Origin: Sulfurimicrobium sp963741495
GTDB lineage: Bacteria; Pseudomonadota; Gammaproteobacteria; Burkholderiales; Sulfuricellaceae
Length of the DNA: 64,000 nucleotides
Direction: 5' to 3'
Assembly: GCA_963741495.1 (NCBI GenBank)
Contig: CAVUID010000007.1
Coordinates: forward strand, 186,001-250,000
The notes under the pieces were generated by a model that had not been told where the DNA came from, did no database searches, and saw only the letters and a program-made list of their open reading frames with translations. Position numbers and translations under genes: made by a program. The number at the start of each line of letters is the position of its first letter. Position 1 is the stretch's first letter. Below, one piece after another: positions 17,902-27,289 of the stretch.

Positions 17902-20292
17902 ATGAGCGAATACAATTCCGACAGCATCAAGATTCTTAAAGGCCTGGATGCGGTACGCAAGCGCCCTGGTATGTATATTGGCGATACCAGTGATGGGACT
18001 GGCTTGCACCACATGGTCTTTGAAGTTGTCGATAATGCCATTGATGAAGCACTAGCTAATTATTGTGACGATATTCAAATCATTATTCATGCAGATAGTT
18101 CGATCAGTGTTGTGGACAATGGCCGCGGAATACCCACCAGCATCAAGCAAGATGATGATTTAAAACGCTCTGCTGCCGAAATCGTTATGACAGAATTGCA
18201 TGCCGGTGGAAAATTTGATGCAAATTCATATAAAGTTTCTGGCGGATTGCACGGTGTTGGTGTGTCCGTGGTCAATGCATTATCAGAATGGTTGAAATTA
18301 CGAATTTGGCGTGATGGAAAAGTGCATCAAATGGAATTTCGTTATGGCGAAGCAGTGTCTCCATTGAAAATAACCGGAGATACAGAACGTCGCGGTACGG
18401 AAGTACACTTCATGCCAAGTGTGGAGACTTTTGGGAAAATAGAATTTCACTATGAAATACTTGCCAAGAGATTGCGAGAGTTATCATTTCTGAATAATGG
18501 CGTAAAGATTGAACTGTTTGACAAGAGAGATGGAAGAAGTGAAAACTTTGCTTTTAGTGGTGGCGCTAAAGGGTTTGTAGAATATATAAACCGCACAAAA
18601 ACAGTCCTGCATCCTAAGGTTTTCCATGCGATAGGTGAAAAAGATGGTGTAACTGTCGAAGTTGCGATGCAATGGAATGATTCCTATGCTGAAACAGTTC
18701 AGTGTTTTACAAATAATATTCCGCAGCGAGATGGGGGATCACATTTAACAGGTTTGCGCTCCGCACTAACTCGGACGTTGAATAATTACATTGAACAGAA
18801 TGAAATCGCAAAAAAAGCTAAGGTTGATACTTCCGGTGACGATATGCGGGAAGGACTCACATGTGTACTTTCGGTGAAAGTTTTTGAGCCTAAATTTTCA
18901 TCTCAGACTAAAGATAAACTCGTATCAAGTGAAGTTTTACCGGTTGTTCAGGAAATTGTTTCGGCGAAACTTTCCGAATTCCTGCTTGAAAATCCAGCAG
19001 ATGCGAAAATCATCACAGGTAAAATTGTTGAAGCAGCCCGTGCACGTGAAGCCGCTCGCAAAGCACGTGACATGACGCGCAGAAAAGGCGTACTGGATAG
19101 TATGGGGTTGCCAGGCAAACTGGCTGATTGCCAGGAAAAAGACCCCTCTCAATCGGAGCTCTACTTGGTTGAGGGCGATTCTGCAGGAGGATCAGCAAAG
19201 CAGGGTCGGGATCGTAAATTTCAGGCCATTCTTCCCCTTAAAGGAAAAATATTGAACGTTGAAAGAGCGCGATTTGATCGCCTCATTTCATCTCAGGAAA
19301 TTGCAACCCTGATTACGGCACTGGGCACCAGTATAGGCAAGGATGAGTACAACCCGGACAAACTCCGTTACCACCGCATTATTATCATGACAGACGCCGA
19401 TGTGGACGGTTCACATATTCGTACACTGCTACTGACATTTTTTTACCGGCAGATGCCTGAACTGGTCGAACGCGGCCATATTTATATCGCCCAGCCACCA
19501 CTTTACAAAGTCAAGCATGGTAAACAGGAACGCTATATAAAAGATGAGCACGAATTAAAACAATACCTGCTGCAAAAAGCGATGGAAGACGCAAATTTGG
19601 TGACGGAGGCGGGTAAAGAGCCACTGAGCAAAGAAGCATTTGAAGAAATTTCTAAGGAATATCTGCTTGCAGAAGCTGTGATTGATCGTTTGTCGAGAGT
19701 CATTGATCGTGAAATATTACAGGCATTACTCAAGAACATTGTTCTTGATCTATCAACATCAGAATTTGCGGTCCATAGTGCGCGCCTTTTATCCGCACTA
19801 CTTCCAGGCGCAGAATACCAAGTTTCCAGCCAGTACGATGAACGTACGGAAAGCCACAGACTGGTTGTGCAAAAACAGGTTCACGGCAATATGCTGGTTA
19901 GTCAGATAGACCAGAATTTTATTGAGAGCGGGGACTATATTCAGCTTCAAAAAACGGGACTGGTTTTGCACGATTTGTTTGGAAAAGGCGCATATGTTCA
20001 GCGAGGAGAACAAAAGCAAGCCGTTACAGAGTTCAAAGAAGCGCTTGACTGGCTTCTGAGCCAGGTCAAACAGGGAATGGCAGTCCAGCGCTATAAAGGT
20101 CTTGGTGAAATGAATCCTGAGCAACTGTGGGAAACGACGATGGATCCAAATGTGCGGCGTTTGCTGAAGGTACAGATAGAGGATGCAATTGGAGCGGACG
20201 AGATTTTTACGACGCTTATGGGAGACCAGGTCGAGCCACGCCGTGCTTTTATTGAATCAAATGCCCTGATTGCACGAAATATCGATATTTAG
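17902..20292 (+). CDS. gyrB: DNA gyrase subunit B
   Basis: This is the ATPase subunit of gyrase, which introduces negative supercoils. The 796 residues contain the GHKL ATPase domain (EVVDNAIDEA near 40; the GGLHGVGVSVVNALS lid near 113), a transducer domain, a TOPRIM domain (EGDSAGGSAKQGRDR near 420; DADVDGSHIRTLLL near 500) and the QRYKGLGEMNPEQLW C-terminal segment. An AGGGAAAAG ribosome site precedes the ATG. It is followed by a strong terminator. Confidence 0.98.
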   Translation: MSEYNSDSIKILKGLDAVRKRPGMYIGDTSDGTGLHHMVFEVVDNAIDEALANYCDDIQIIIHADSSISVVDNGRGIPTSIKQDDDLKRSAAEIVMTELHAGGKFDANSYKVSGGLHGVGVSVVNALSEWLKLRIWRDGKVHQMEFRYGEAVSPLKITGDTERRGTEVHFMPSVETFGKIEFHYEILAKRLRELSFLNNGVKIELFDKRDGRSENFAFSGGAKGFVEYINRTKTVLHPKVFHAIGEKDGVTVEVAMQWNDSYAETVQCFTNNIPQRDGGSHLTGLRSALTRTLNNYIEQNEIAKKAKVDTSGDDMREGLTCVLSVKVFEPKFSSQTKDKLVSSEVLPVVQEIVSAKLSEFLLENPADAKIITGKIVEAARAREAARKARDMTRRKGVLDSMGLPGKLADCQEKDPSQSELYLVEGDSAGGSAKQGRDRKFQAILPLKGKILNVERARFDRLISSQEIATLITALGTSIGKDEYNPDKLRYHRIIIMTDADVDGSHIRTLLLTFFYRQMPELVERGHIYIAQPPLYKVKHGKQERYIKDEHELKQYLLQKAMEDANLVTEAGKEPLSKEAFEEISKEYLLAEAVIDRLSRVIDREILQALLKNIVLDLSTSEFAVHSARLLSALLPGAEYQVSSQYDERTESHRLVVQKQVHGNMLVSQIDQNFIESGDYIQLQKTGLVLHDLFGKGAYVQRGEQKQAVTEFKEALDWLLSQVKQGMAVQRYKGLGEMNPEQLWETTMDPNVRRLLKVQIEDAIGADEIFTTLMGDQVEPRRAFIESNALIARNIDI

Positions 20293-20314
20293 AATGGTTT
20301 TTGGAAGTGGCAGA

Positions 20315-20344
20315 CAATTAAGGCTCCGAAAGGAGCCTTAATTG
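20315..20344 (+). terminator. Rho-independent terminator after gyrB
   Basis: A perfect 13-bp stem (CAATTAAGGCTCC/GGAGCCTTAATTG) closes a GAAA tetraloop and is followed by TTTT. It lies 22 bp after gyrB and 10 bp before the convergent topA stop, so it can serve gyrB and perhaps also the opposite strand, although the minus-strand side lacks a good U-tract. Confidence 0.88.
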
Positions 20345-20353
20345 TTTTGGAAT

Positions 20354-22631
20354 TTATTCAGGTGCAGCTATTTGTTCTACAAAACCACATTCTTTTTGAG
20401 GGCATACTTTTTCTGTGCCTCTGCGTTTTGTGATTTTGATTGTCAGGATGGGCCAACCGCATTTTGGACAAGGTTCATTGATGGGGGGATTCCAAGTGGC
20501 GTACTTGCACTTCGGATAGCTGTTGCACGAATAGAACAGTTTGCCATATCTACTTTTGCGTTCGATCAGCGCGCCTTCCTTGCATTCTGGGCAAGATACG
20601 CCCGTATCCTTTGGTTTTTCCAGCGGTTCTATGAATTTACATTTTGGATAGCTGGTACAGCCAATGAATTTACCGTAAGGCCCAGCCTTGATGACAAGTT
20701 CACTGTCGCATTGCGGGCAGAGTCGCCCTTCCACGATGACTGGCTGAGTCGTTTCTCCAGGATCGCCGTCAATGTTGCGGGTATAGTCGCACTCAGGGTA
20801 GGCAGAGCAACCAATGAACTTGCCACGTTTTCCAAGCCGAGCAGTCAAGGGCTTGCCACATTTTGGGCAGGCCTCATCGAGTATTTCTACGCCAGGACGA
20901 TCCACATCTTTTTTCTGTTCCAGTTGTTGGCTGAAGTCCTTCCAGAATGCATCCAGCACAGGAATCCATTCGCGTTTACCGGTTGAAATCAGGTCAAGCT
21001 CATCTTCCAGTTGGGCGGTGAAATCGTAATTTACATAGCGCGTAAAATGTTCGGTAAGAAATTTGTTGACGACTCTACCTACATCGGTGGGATAAAAACG
21101 TTTTTTGTCCAGTAATGCATATTCCCTGGCCTGCAGCGTACTGATAATACTGGCATAGGTTGAAGGGCGGCCGATGCCGTGTTCCTCAAGCGCTTTGACC
21201 AGACTGGCTTCTGAATAACGTGGTGGAGGTTGTGTAAAGTGCTGTTCGCCCGATATCTGGTCGATCGCAACTTGCTCTCCTTTTTCGAGAGGCGGCAATT
21301 TGCTTTCGCCTTCTTCCTCGCTGTCGTCCTGATCTTCCTGATAGACCGCGATATAGCCGGGGAAAACCATGGTCTGGCCTGTGGCGCGGAACAGGTTTTC
21401 TTCACCGCCAACGGCCAGATCCAGGCTGACCGTATCGAATTTCGCCGCGCTCATCTGGCAGGCTAGAGTACGTTTCCAGATCATTTCATACAGTTTGATC
21501 TGTTCTGCACTGAGGTGCTGCCGAACTTCCTGTGGAGAGCGCAGGATGGAGGTAGGGCGAATCGCTTCGTGCGCTTCTTGGGCATTCTTGGATTTGTTTT
21601 TGTAGCTTAGTGCGGCTTTGGGCAGATAGTCTGCATCAAAATTGCTGGAGATATAAGTCCGAATTTCTTCAATAGCTTCTTGTGCAAGATTGACCGAGTC
21701 GGTACGCATATAGGTAATCAGACCGGTGGTTTCTCCACCGATATCGATACCTTCATACAGTTGCTGCGCGACTTTCATGGCACGGTCAGTGGTAAATCCA
21801 AGCTTGCGCACCGCTTCCTGCTGCAAGTGTGGACGTGGTGAAAGGCGCCGCCGCTACGCGTTGTTTTCGTTTCTTCTCGACCTGGGTAACGGTGGCTTTG
21901 TCACCCCCGGCTTGCAGCAGGCTAGCAACAATAGCGGCTTGTTGCGCATCGTTGTTGACACTGAATTGAGTCAGCTTTTCGCCCTGGTACTGAAACAGTT
22001 TGGCATTGAATTTTTGCCGGCCCTTGTGGCTGTCGAGATGAATGCTCCAGTATTCCTGAGTCAGAAATTTCTCAATCTCCAGCTCGCGCTCGACAATCAG
22101 GCGTAATGCAGGACTTTGTACCCGGCCTGCAGACAGGCCGCGACGAATTTTGCGCCAAAGCAGCGGGGACAGATTGAAACCCACCAGATAGTCCAGTGCG
22201 CGCCGAGCTTGCTGCGCGTTGACCATGGCCATCTCGATTTCACGCGGCTCTGCTACGGCAGCTTGTACCGCTGATTGCGTGATTTCATGGAACACCACGC
22301 GCTTCAATATCTTGTTTTTGAGCAGCTTCTTGGATTTCAGTATTTCCGCCAGATGCCAGGCAATGGCCTCCCCTTCACGGTCCGGGTCGGTTGCGAGGTA
22401 GATGGTATCGGCTTCCTTAACCGCTTTCGCAATGGCATCTACGTGCTTGGTGTTACGCGCGATCAACTCGTACTTCATGGCGAAGTCGTGTGCTGTATCC
22501 ACCGCGCCCTGTTTGGGCACAAGGTCTCGTACGTGCCCATATGAGGCAAGGATTTCAAAATCCTTGCCCAGATATTTTTTCAGGGTTTTGGCTTTGGATG
22601 GAGATTCAACAATCAGCAGGGAGGATGACAT
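20354..22631 (-). CDS. topA: DNA topoisomerase I (single-base frameshift)
   Basis: This enzyme relaxes negative supercoils by single-strand passage. The N-terminal part has the TOPRIM segment LLIVESPSKAKTL and DPDREGEAIAWHL; the C-terminal part has the active-site region with TYMRTDS (catalytic Tyr) and four zinc-ribbon repeats (CPKCGKPL, CPQCDSEL, CPECKEG, CPKCGWPI). The two parts are in different frames: one extra base near 21825 (CTTGCAG where the family reads CTGCAG) joins them when removed, giving about 758 residues. Start is ATG at 22631. An essential gene broken by one base suggests a sequence error. Confidence 0.9.
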
Positions 22632-22686
22632 AAACGATATAAAGTGGCGCCGTGATTGATTGGCGGCTGGAAAGGGTTGAGTGGGG

Positions 22687-23148
22687 TCAGTGCATTTGCG
22701 GCGTACTGTCGCCGAACAGCAGGTCTTCCATGAACAGATAATCTTCGGCCTGGCCCTGGCTCCATAGAACAATCAATACGGTCCATTTGACTTGCTCTAG
22801 GCTCACATCACGATCACTCAACGCAAGAATGCGGTCTATTACCCATTCGCGTTGAACCGGATTAATAATGTTGGAAACTTCAAGGAATGACAGAAAGCCT
22901 CGGCTTTCGGTATCGATCTTTTCTATTTCAAGATCTGAGTAAATCCGAGTTGAAGTACTGCTGATAAGGCTTTCTGGATAGGGTGCGTTGGATAGTTTGT
23001 CCAGTCCGTTGAGCCAGTCGAATGCGAGATGGATTTCAGAGCTGTCGAAACCGGCGGCCGATAGTTCCTTCTCCAGCGTTCCCTGATCAGGGTGAAGGTT
23101 GGCTTCGAAATAATTTTCGAACAAATATACGAGGATATCGAACATCAT
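22687..23148 (-). CDS. smg: Smg family protein (DUF494)
   Basis: This is a conserved 153-residue protein of unknown biochemical role, almost always found between dprA and topA in beta- and gammaproteobacteria, as here. It starts MMFDILVYLFENYFEAN and has no signal peptide or membrane segment; the fold is predicted all-helical. It lies 55 bp upstream of the topA start and 15 bp after dprA, likely in one operon. Confidence 0.92.
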   Translation of the reverse strand: MMFDILVYLFENYFEANLHPDQGTLEKELSAAGFDSSEIHLAFDWLNGLDKLSNAPYPESLISSTSTRIYSDLEIEKIDTESRGFLSFLEVSNIINPVQREWVIDRILALSDRDVSLEQVKWTVLIVLWSQGQAEDYLFMEDLLFGDSTPQMH

Positions 23149-23163
23149 TAATAGGCTTCGCTT

Positions 23164-24261
23164 TTAAACTTTTCCGTTGCGCTGGTAAAGACCGCCAGGC
23201 AGGCTGGTTACATAACCAGCCAATTCCATGGTTAACAGAATGGCGCAAACGCTATCACTCGTCAAGCCGCTACAGCCGACCAGGGCGTCTATTCCGGCAG
23301 GGTCGAAGCCGAGGCACTGCATCAGCAAGGCTTCATCTTTATCTAGAGATGTGGAAACGGGCGTGTTTGCGGAGGCAACAACAGCGGGATAGCCGAGTTC
23401 ATCCAGAATGTCCTGTGCGCTATCGACCAGTTTGGCGCCCTGTTTTATCAGATAGTGGCAACCTTTGGCCATCGGAGAATGGATAGAGCCAGGAATGGCA
23501 AACACCTCCCGCCCCTGTTCCGCTGCCAGTCGTGCAGTGATCAGCGAACCGCTCTGGAGCGCAGCTTCAACGACCAGGCATCCTCGCGATAGGCCGCTGA
23601 TCAGGCGGTTGCGACGTGGGAAGTTCTGGGCTTTGGATGCTGTGCCTAGCGGAAACTCAGATACCAGTGCGCCGTTCTGCGCCAACTCATGTGCCAGCTC
23701 GCGGTGGCGGGCTGGGTAAACTATATCCAGACCGGTACCAACTACGGCAATGCTGCTTGCCTGGCCCTGCATTCCCCCGCGATGAGCGCTACCATCAATC
23801 CCCAATGCCATCCCGCTAACAATGCACAAGCCATGGTTGCTGAGATGGCGAGCAAAACTTTCCGCATTGGCGAGCCCTTGAGGCGTCGCGTTACGGCTTC
23901 CGACGATTGCCAGCGCCGGGGCATTGAGATATTGGCGCTGTCCTTTGACATAAAGCAGGGGCGGCGGGTCTGGAACTTCCAGCAAGGCTTGAGGATAGTC
24001 CGTATCTGCCAGGGTGACGATGTGATTGAGCGGATCTTCAAGCCATTTCAGCGTCGGCGTGAGCGCACCGAGATCAGGTCCGGCGCTGATTTGCCGTGCG
24101 ACGGGGGCACGAACAACTTTCTCAAGCGCCGCGTAGCCGGCGGTGAAAATCTGATCGGGCTCACCAAAAGATTGCAGCAGGCGCCGGTAGCTTCCCCCGC
24201 CCAGGCCATGAATCAGGCTCAGGGCGACCCACAGGGAAAGCTCATGTTGCTTGTCGATCAA
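23164..24261 (-). CDS. dprA: DNA-processing protein DprA
   Basis: This protein loads RecA onto incoming single-stranded DNA in natural transformation. The 365 residues include the Rossmann-like core with VGSRNATPQGL, IVSGMALGIDGSAHRGG and FPRRNRLISGLS, an N-terminal SAM-like region, and a C-terminal winged-helix (DALVGCSGLTSDSVCAILL). The start is TTG, overlapping the stop codon of the LysM gene. Other competence genes are not in this window, so function in uptake is inferred only. Confidence 0.94.
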   Translation of the reverse strand: MIDKQHELSLWVALSLIHGLGGGSYRRLLQSFGEPDQIFTAGYAALEKVVRAPVARQISAGPDLGALTPTLKWLEDPLNHIVTLADTDYPQALLEVPDPPPLLYVKGQRQYLNAPALAIVGSRNATPQGLANAESFARHLSNHGLCIVSGMALGIDGSAHRGGMQGQASSIAVVGTGLDIVYPARHRELAHELAQNGALVSEFPLGTASKAQNFPRRNRLISGLSRGCLVVEAALQSGSLITARLAAEQGREVFAIPGSIHSPMAKGCHYLIKQGAKLVDSAQDILDELGYPAVVASANTPVSTSLDKDEALLMQCLGFDPAGIDALVGCSGLTSDSVCAILLTMELAGYVTSLPGGLYQRNGKV

Positions 24262-25544
24262 GGATTCTTGACAACGTCCAGCAGGTAAACCGGGCGATTG
24301 GCGCTCATGACCAGCGCATATGAAACACGGTCAAATACGCGGTAAACGAAAATCAGGCCTGTGCGTGCATCAGGCAGGGTAATTCCGTCTTCAGCGCTAC
24401 CAGAGCGGCAGTGCAGTTTGTAAACTTCTTTGGGGTTAAAGAACTGGTCAAAGCTGATTTTTGCACCCGGTTTCAGGCAACCGATATCGGAATAGGTAAC
24501 TTCTTTGCTTGGCGTATCGGCAATCGGTTCATTTGCGCAAGGCTCGAGCGTTTCCTTGGGATCATAAAACTGGTCGTAGCTGATGGTTTTCCCCGGTTTC
24601 AGACACTCTTTATCCATGTAACGCCAGGCGTTTTTACGTGTTTCGGCCGGTTTTCCTGCAACGGTGCGCCCTTTGCTATATAAGGCAAGCACATGACCCG
24701 CTTCCATGCCATCTTTGCGACCCTTATTAATCAACACCGTGCCATATTTGCCGGTATCAGAAATGGAGCCATAGGCAGAGATAATCTGGCCATTGACTAC
24801 CTGCTCCGGGGCGTGCGGGACGTACTTGAGTTCACCGTTGTTGATGCTCGGCACCAGGCGGTCATCACGGCGGATTTCTTGCACCGAGCGCGTGACTTCC
24901 AGTTCCATCAAATTATCTTTGCTGTTACTCAGGGCTCTGGCTTCGCCAACATATTCGCCTTCATACCCCATCGGTTGCTTGCTGTCTGGGTCATGGAGCA
25001 ACTTGCCCTGGCGGAAAATGCTCCAGTCCTTGATGTCGCGGTTTTTCGCGTTGGCAGCATAGACGCGGTCCCCGAGGCCCATGATGACCCGGTCTTCATC
25101 TGTGCCAACGATGTAAGGCACATTATCCAGATCACCTTCCTCGATAATCAATGGCTTGGTCAGGAAAGGGCCAATGGCAGAGAGGGGAATTGACTGCACG
25201 CCCTGCGCTTCAAGCGCTTCGGCGCGAACTTGAGGGCTCAACTTGACGATTCGCTCGCCCTGTACCAATCGCAATCTTGGAGATCCACCCTGCATGTCGA
25301 GCACAACCACATCGCCGGGGTAGATCAGATGAGGGTTTTTAATTTGTTCACGATTCATTTGCCACAGTTGTGGCCAGCGCCAGGGATCTTTAAGGAATTT
25401 TGAGGATATTCCCCACAGCGTGTCGCCTTTTACCACCACATGTTGTTGGGGTGGATTTTCCTGCAACTTGATATCATCCGCTCCTGCCAAGGAGGAAATC
25501 AAGCCGGAAAAGGAAAGCACGGCTATAATGATGGGCTTACGCAT
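24258..25544 (-). CDS. LysM-domain periplasmic protein
   Basis: This is a 428-residue exported protein with a signal peptide (KPIIIAVLSFSGLISSLAGA, processed near residue 22) and one LysM peptidoglycan-binding domain (VVVKGDTLWGISSKF to YPGDVVVLD, about residues 36-85). The remainder has no motif I recognise; it contains a repeated GxKISFDQF(Y/F)(N/D)PKE unit (two to three copies near 330-390) spaced by Cys residues. ATG at 25544 was chosen because the signal peptide starts there; 25586 is an upstream alternative. This family regularly precedes dprA in betaproteobacteria. Confidence 0.88.
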   Translation of the reverse strand: MRKPIIIAVLSFSGLISSLAGADDIKLQENPPQQHVVVKGDTLWGISSKFLKDPWRWPQLWQMNREQIKNPHLIYPGDVVVLDMQGGSPRLRLVQGERIVKLSPQVRAEALEAQGVQSIPLSAIGPFLTKPLIIEEGDLDNVPYIVGTDEDRVIMGLGDRVYAANAKNRDIKDWSIFRQGKLLHDPDSKQPMGYEGEYVGEARALSNSKDNLMELEVTRSVQEIRRDDRLVPSINNGELKYVPHAPEQVVNGQIISAYGSISDTGKYGTVLINKGRKDGMEAGHVLALYSKGRTVAGKPAETRKNAWRYMDKECLKPGKTISYDQFYDPKETLEPCANEPIADTPSKEVTYSDIGCLKPGAKISFDQFFNPKEVYKLHCRSGSAEDGITLPDARTGLIFVYRVFDRVSYALVMSANRPVYLLDVVKNP

Positions 25545-25678
25545 AGGGGCGCCTCGCTCTGGTGAAGAACTTTTCTGCTTTGCCATATTCAGAAGTTCAG
25601 TGTATCGGTCAGTCTGTCTGGCCAGACTTAGGTTTTAAATTAAATTCTGCATGTAATTAATTAAATAGGCAAGCAATT

Positions 25679-26182
25679 ATGGCCCTTTTATCGATCCTGC
25701 ATTACCCCGATCAACGGCTGCATACGGTCGCCTCCCCGGTCAAGGAGGTTAATGCGGAAATCCGGAAACTGATCGACGACATGGCACAGACCATGTATGC
25801 CGCGCCGGGAATAGGATTGGCCGCGACCCAGGTGAATGTGCACAAGCAGGTCATTGTGGTCGATATTTCTGAATCCCATGACAAGCTAATGGCGCTCATC
25901 AATCCCAGGATTATTGCACTTGACGGTGTGGGTGAGCGAGAGGAAGGCTGTTTGTCCGTTCCGGGTATTTACGAGAAAGTTACGCGTGCCGAGCGCATCA
26001 CGGTAGAGGCGCTTGATCGCACAGGGAAATCCTTTACGCTTCATGCCGATGGCCTGCTGGCTGTATGCATACAACATGAAATAGACCACCTGAAGGGAAA
26101 GGTTTTTATTGAATACCTTTCACGGCTAAAACAGACGCGGATCAAACTCAAGCTGCAGAAGCAGCAGCGCGAGACCATGTAA
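25679..26182 (+). CDS. def: Peptide deformylase
   Basis: This metalloenzyme removes the formyl group from nascent N-terminal methionine. The 167 residues contain all three motifs: GIGLAATQ near 45, EEGCLSVP near 88 (metal-binding Cys), and the QHEIDHLKG motif near 132 (two metal-binding His and the catalytic Glu). It overlaps fmt by one base (TAATG). It is divergent from the LysM gene with a 134-bp AT-rich gap that should hold both promoters. Confidence 0.98.
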   Translation: MALLSILHYPDQRLHTVASPVKEVNAEIRKLIDDMAQTMYAAPGIGLAATQVNVHKQVIVVDISESHDKLMALINPRIIALDGVGEREEGCLSVPGIYEKVTRAERITVEALDRTGKSFTLHADGLLAVCIQHEIDHLKGKVFIEYLSRLKQTRIKLKLQKQQRETM

Positions 26183-27108
26183 TGAAGCTGATTTTTGCCG
26201 GTACGCCGGCGTTTGCTGCAAGGGCTTTGCAGGCGCTATTGCACGCCGGCCATGAAATTGCGCTGGTGCTGACTCAGCCGGATCGGCCCGCCGGACGGGG
26301 GATGAACTTGACCATGAGCCCTGTCAAGCAGTTGGCGCTGGCCAATGATTTGACAGTGTTGCAGCCAACCAGCCTGAAACAGCCGGAAACACAGACGCTA
26401 CTTTCAAATTTGCAGGCCGATGCCATGATCGTTGCGGCTTACGGATTGATCCTGCCCCGCGAAGTGCTGGCCATGCCGCGTCTGGGTTGCCTCAATATCC
26501 ATGCTTCGCTACTTCCCCGCTGGCGTGGCGCAGCCCCTATTCAACGGGCGATACTGGCCGGAGATAATGAGACCGGTATTACCATCATGCAGATGAATGC
26601 CGGTCTCGATACCGGGCCGATGCTTCTGCGTTTCCCCATCTCCATCGAGGAGAAAGATACGGCCCAGACTTTGCATGACAAGTTGGCCACGCTGGGGGCG
26701 GAGAGCATTGTGTCGGCCCTGCAGCTGGCGCAGCAAGGATCTTTGCCAAGCCTGCCCCAGGATGACGGTTTGGCCACCTATGCGGCCAAGCTCAGCAAGG
26801 CTGAGGCACGGCTAGACTGGCGACTCCCGGCACGAGAGCTGGAGCGGGCCGTGCGTGCTTATAACCCCTTTCCAATCGCTCAGGCCACTTTCGGGGGCGA
26901 TGTCTGGCGTATCTGGCAGGCGGCTATGCAAGAAGAAGCCGGACAACCGGGCGAGGTGTTGCGAGCAGATCGGGACGGTTTGCTGGTGGCCTGCGGTCAG
27001 GGCGCCTTGCTGTTGCAGGAGGTGCAGAAGGCGGGCGGAAAGCGCCTGCCGGTTGCTCAGTTTCTGCAGGGCAATCCGGTGGCGGTGGGCGATCGTTTCG
27101 ATATTTGA
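26182..27108 (+). CDS. fmt: Methionyl-tRNA formyltransferase
   Basis: This enzyme formylates initiator Met-tRNA using 10-formyltetrahydrofolate. The 308 residues contain the HASLLPRWRGAAPIQRAI motif (about 110-127), with the catalytic His and the folate-binding region, the LVLTQPDRPAGRG motif near 30, and a C-terminal OB-like domain. It is coupled to def. Confidence 0.98.
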   Translation: MKLIFAGTPAFAARALQALLHAGHEIALVLTQPDRPAGRGMNLTMSPVKQLALANDLTVLQPTSLKQPETQTLLSNLQADAMIVAAYGLILPREVLAMPRLGCLNIHASLLPRWRGAAPIQRAILAGDNETGITIMQMNAGLDTGPMLLRFPISIEEKDTAQTLHDKLATLGAESIVSALQLAQQGSLPSLPQDDGLATYAAKLSKAEARLDWRLPARELERAVRAYNPFPIAQATFGGDVWRIWQAAMQEEAGQPGEVLRADRDGLLVACGQGALLLQEVQKAGGKRLPVAQFLQGNPVAVGDRFDI

Positions 27109-27166
27109 TTTAACTTGGCATTGCCCCATTCTGTAATGGGTTAATGCGCTATATGAAGGACTGGCA

Positions 27167-27289
27167 ATGCTGGAGAACTGGCTCAAGACAACGACCCTGA
27201 TGGCCGCCGTCGTGGCTCCGCGCGATCCTTGGTGCGCGACTAAAAAGAGGGGGGCGTATTTGGTGTCCAGGGTGCGCGGCGTTGCGTGA
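27167..27289 (+). pseudogene. Remnant of htpX (N-terminal fragment)
   Basis: A 40-codon frame begins with MLENWLKTTTLMAAVVA, preceded by a well-placed AAGGA (27156-27160). This start resembles the N-terminus of betaproteobacterial HtpX membrane protease (consensus-like W-x-K-T-x-x-LMAA), and htpX normally sits between fmt and rsmB. After about 17 residues the resemblance stops, and the frame ends at 27289, overlapping the rsmB start. No zinc motif (HExxH) exists here. I infer a large internal/3' deletion of htpX that left its ribosome site and first helix; the assignment rests on a short match plus position. Confidence 0.55.

Noticed and set aside
19040..19070. CACGTG motifs in gyrB as parS sites
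   Set aside because: TGCACGTGAAGCC and AGCACGTGACATG match only the core hexamer and too few flanking bases.
21786..21840. Programmed frameshift in topA
   Set aside because: There is no slippery heptamer or stimulatory stem, and topA is not known to use recoding; an extra base is simpler.
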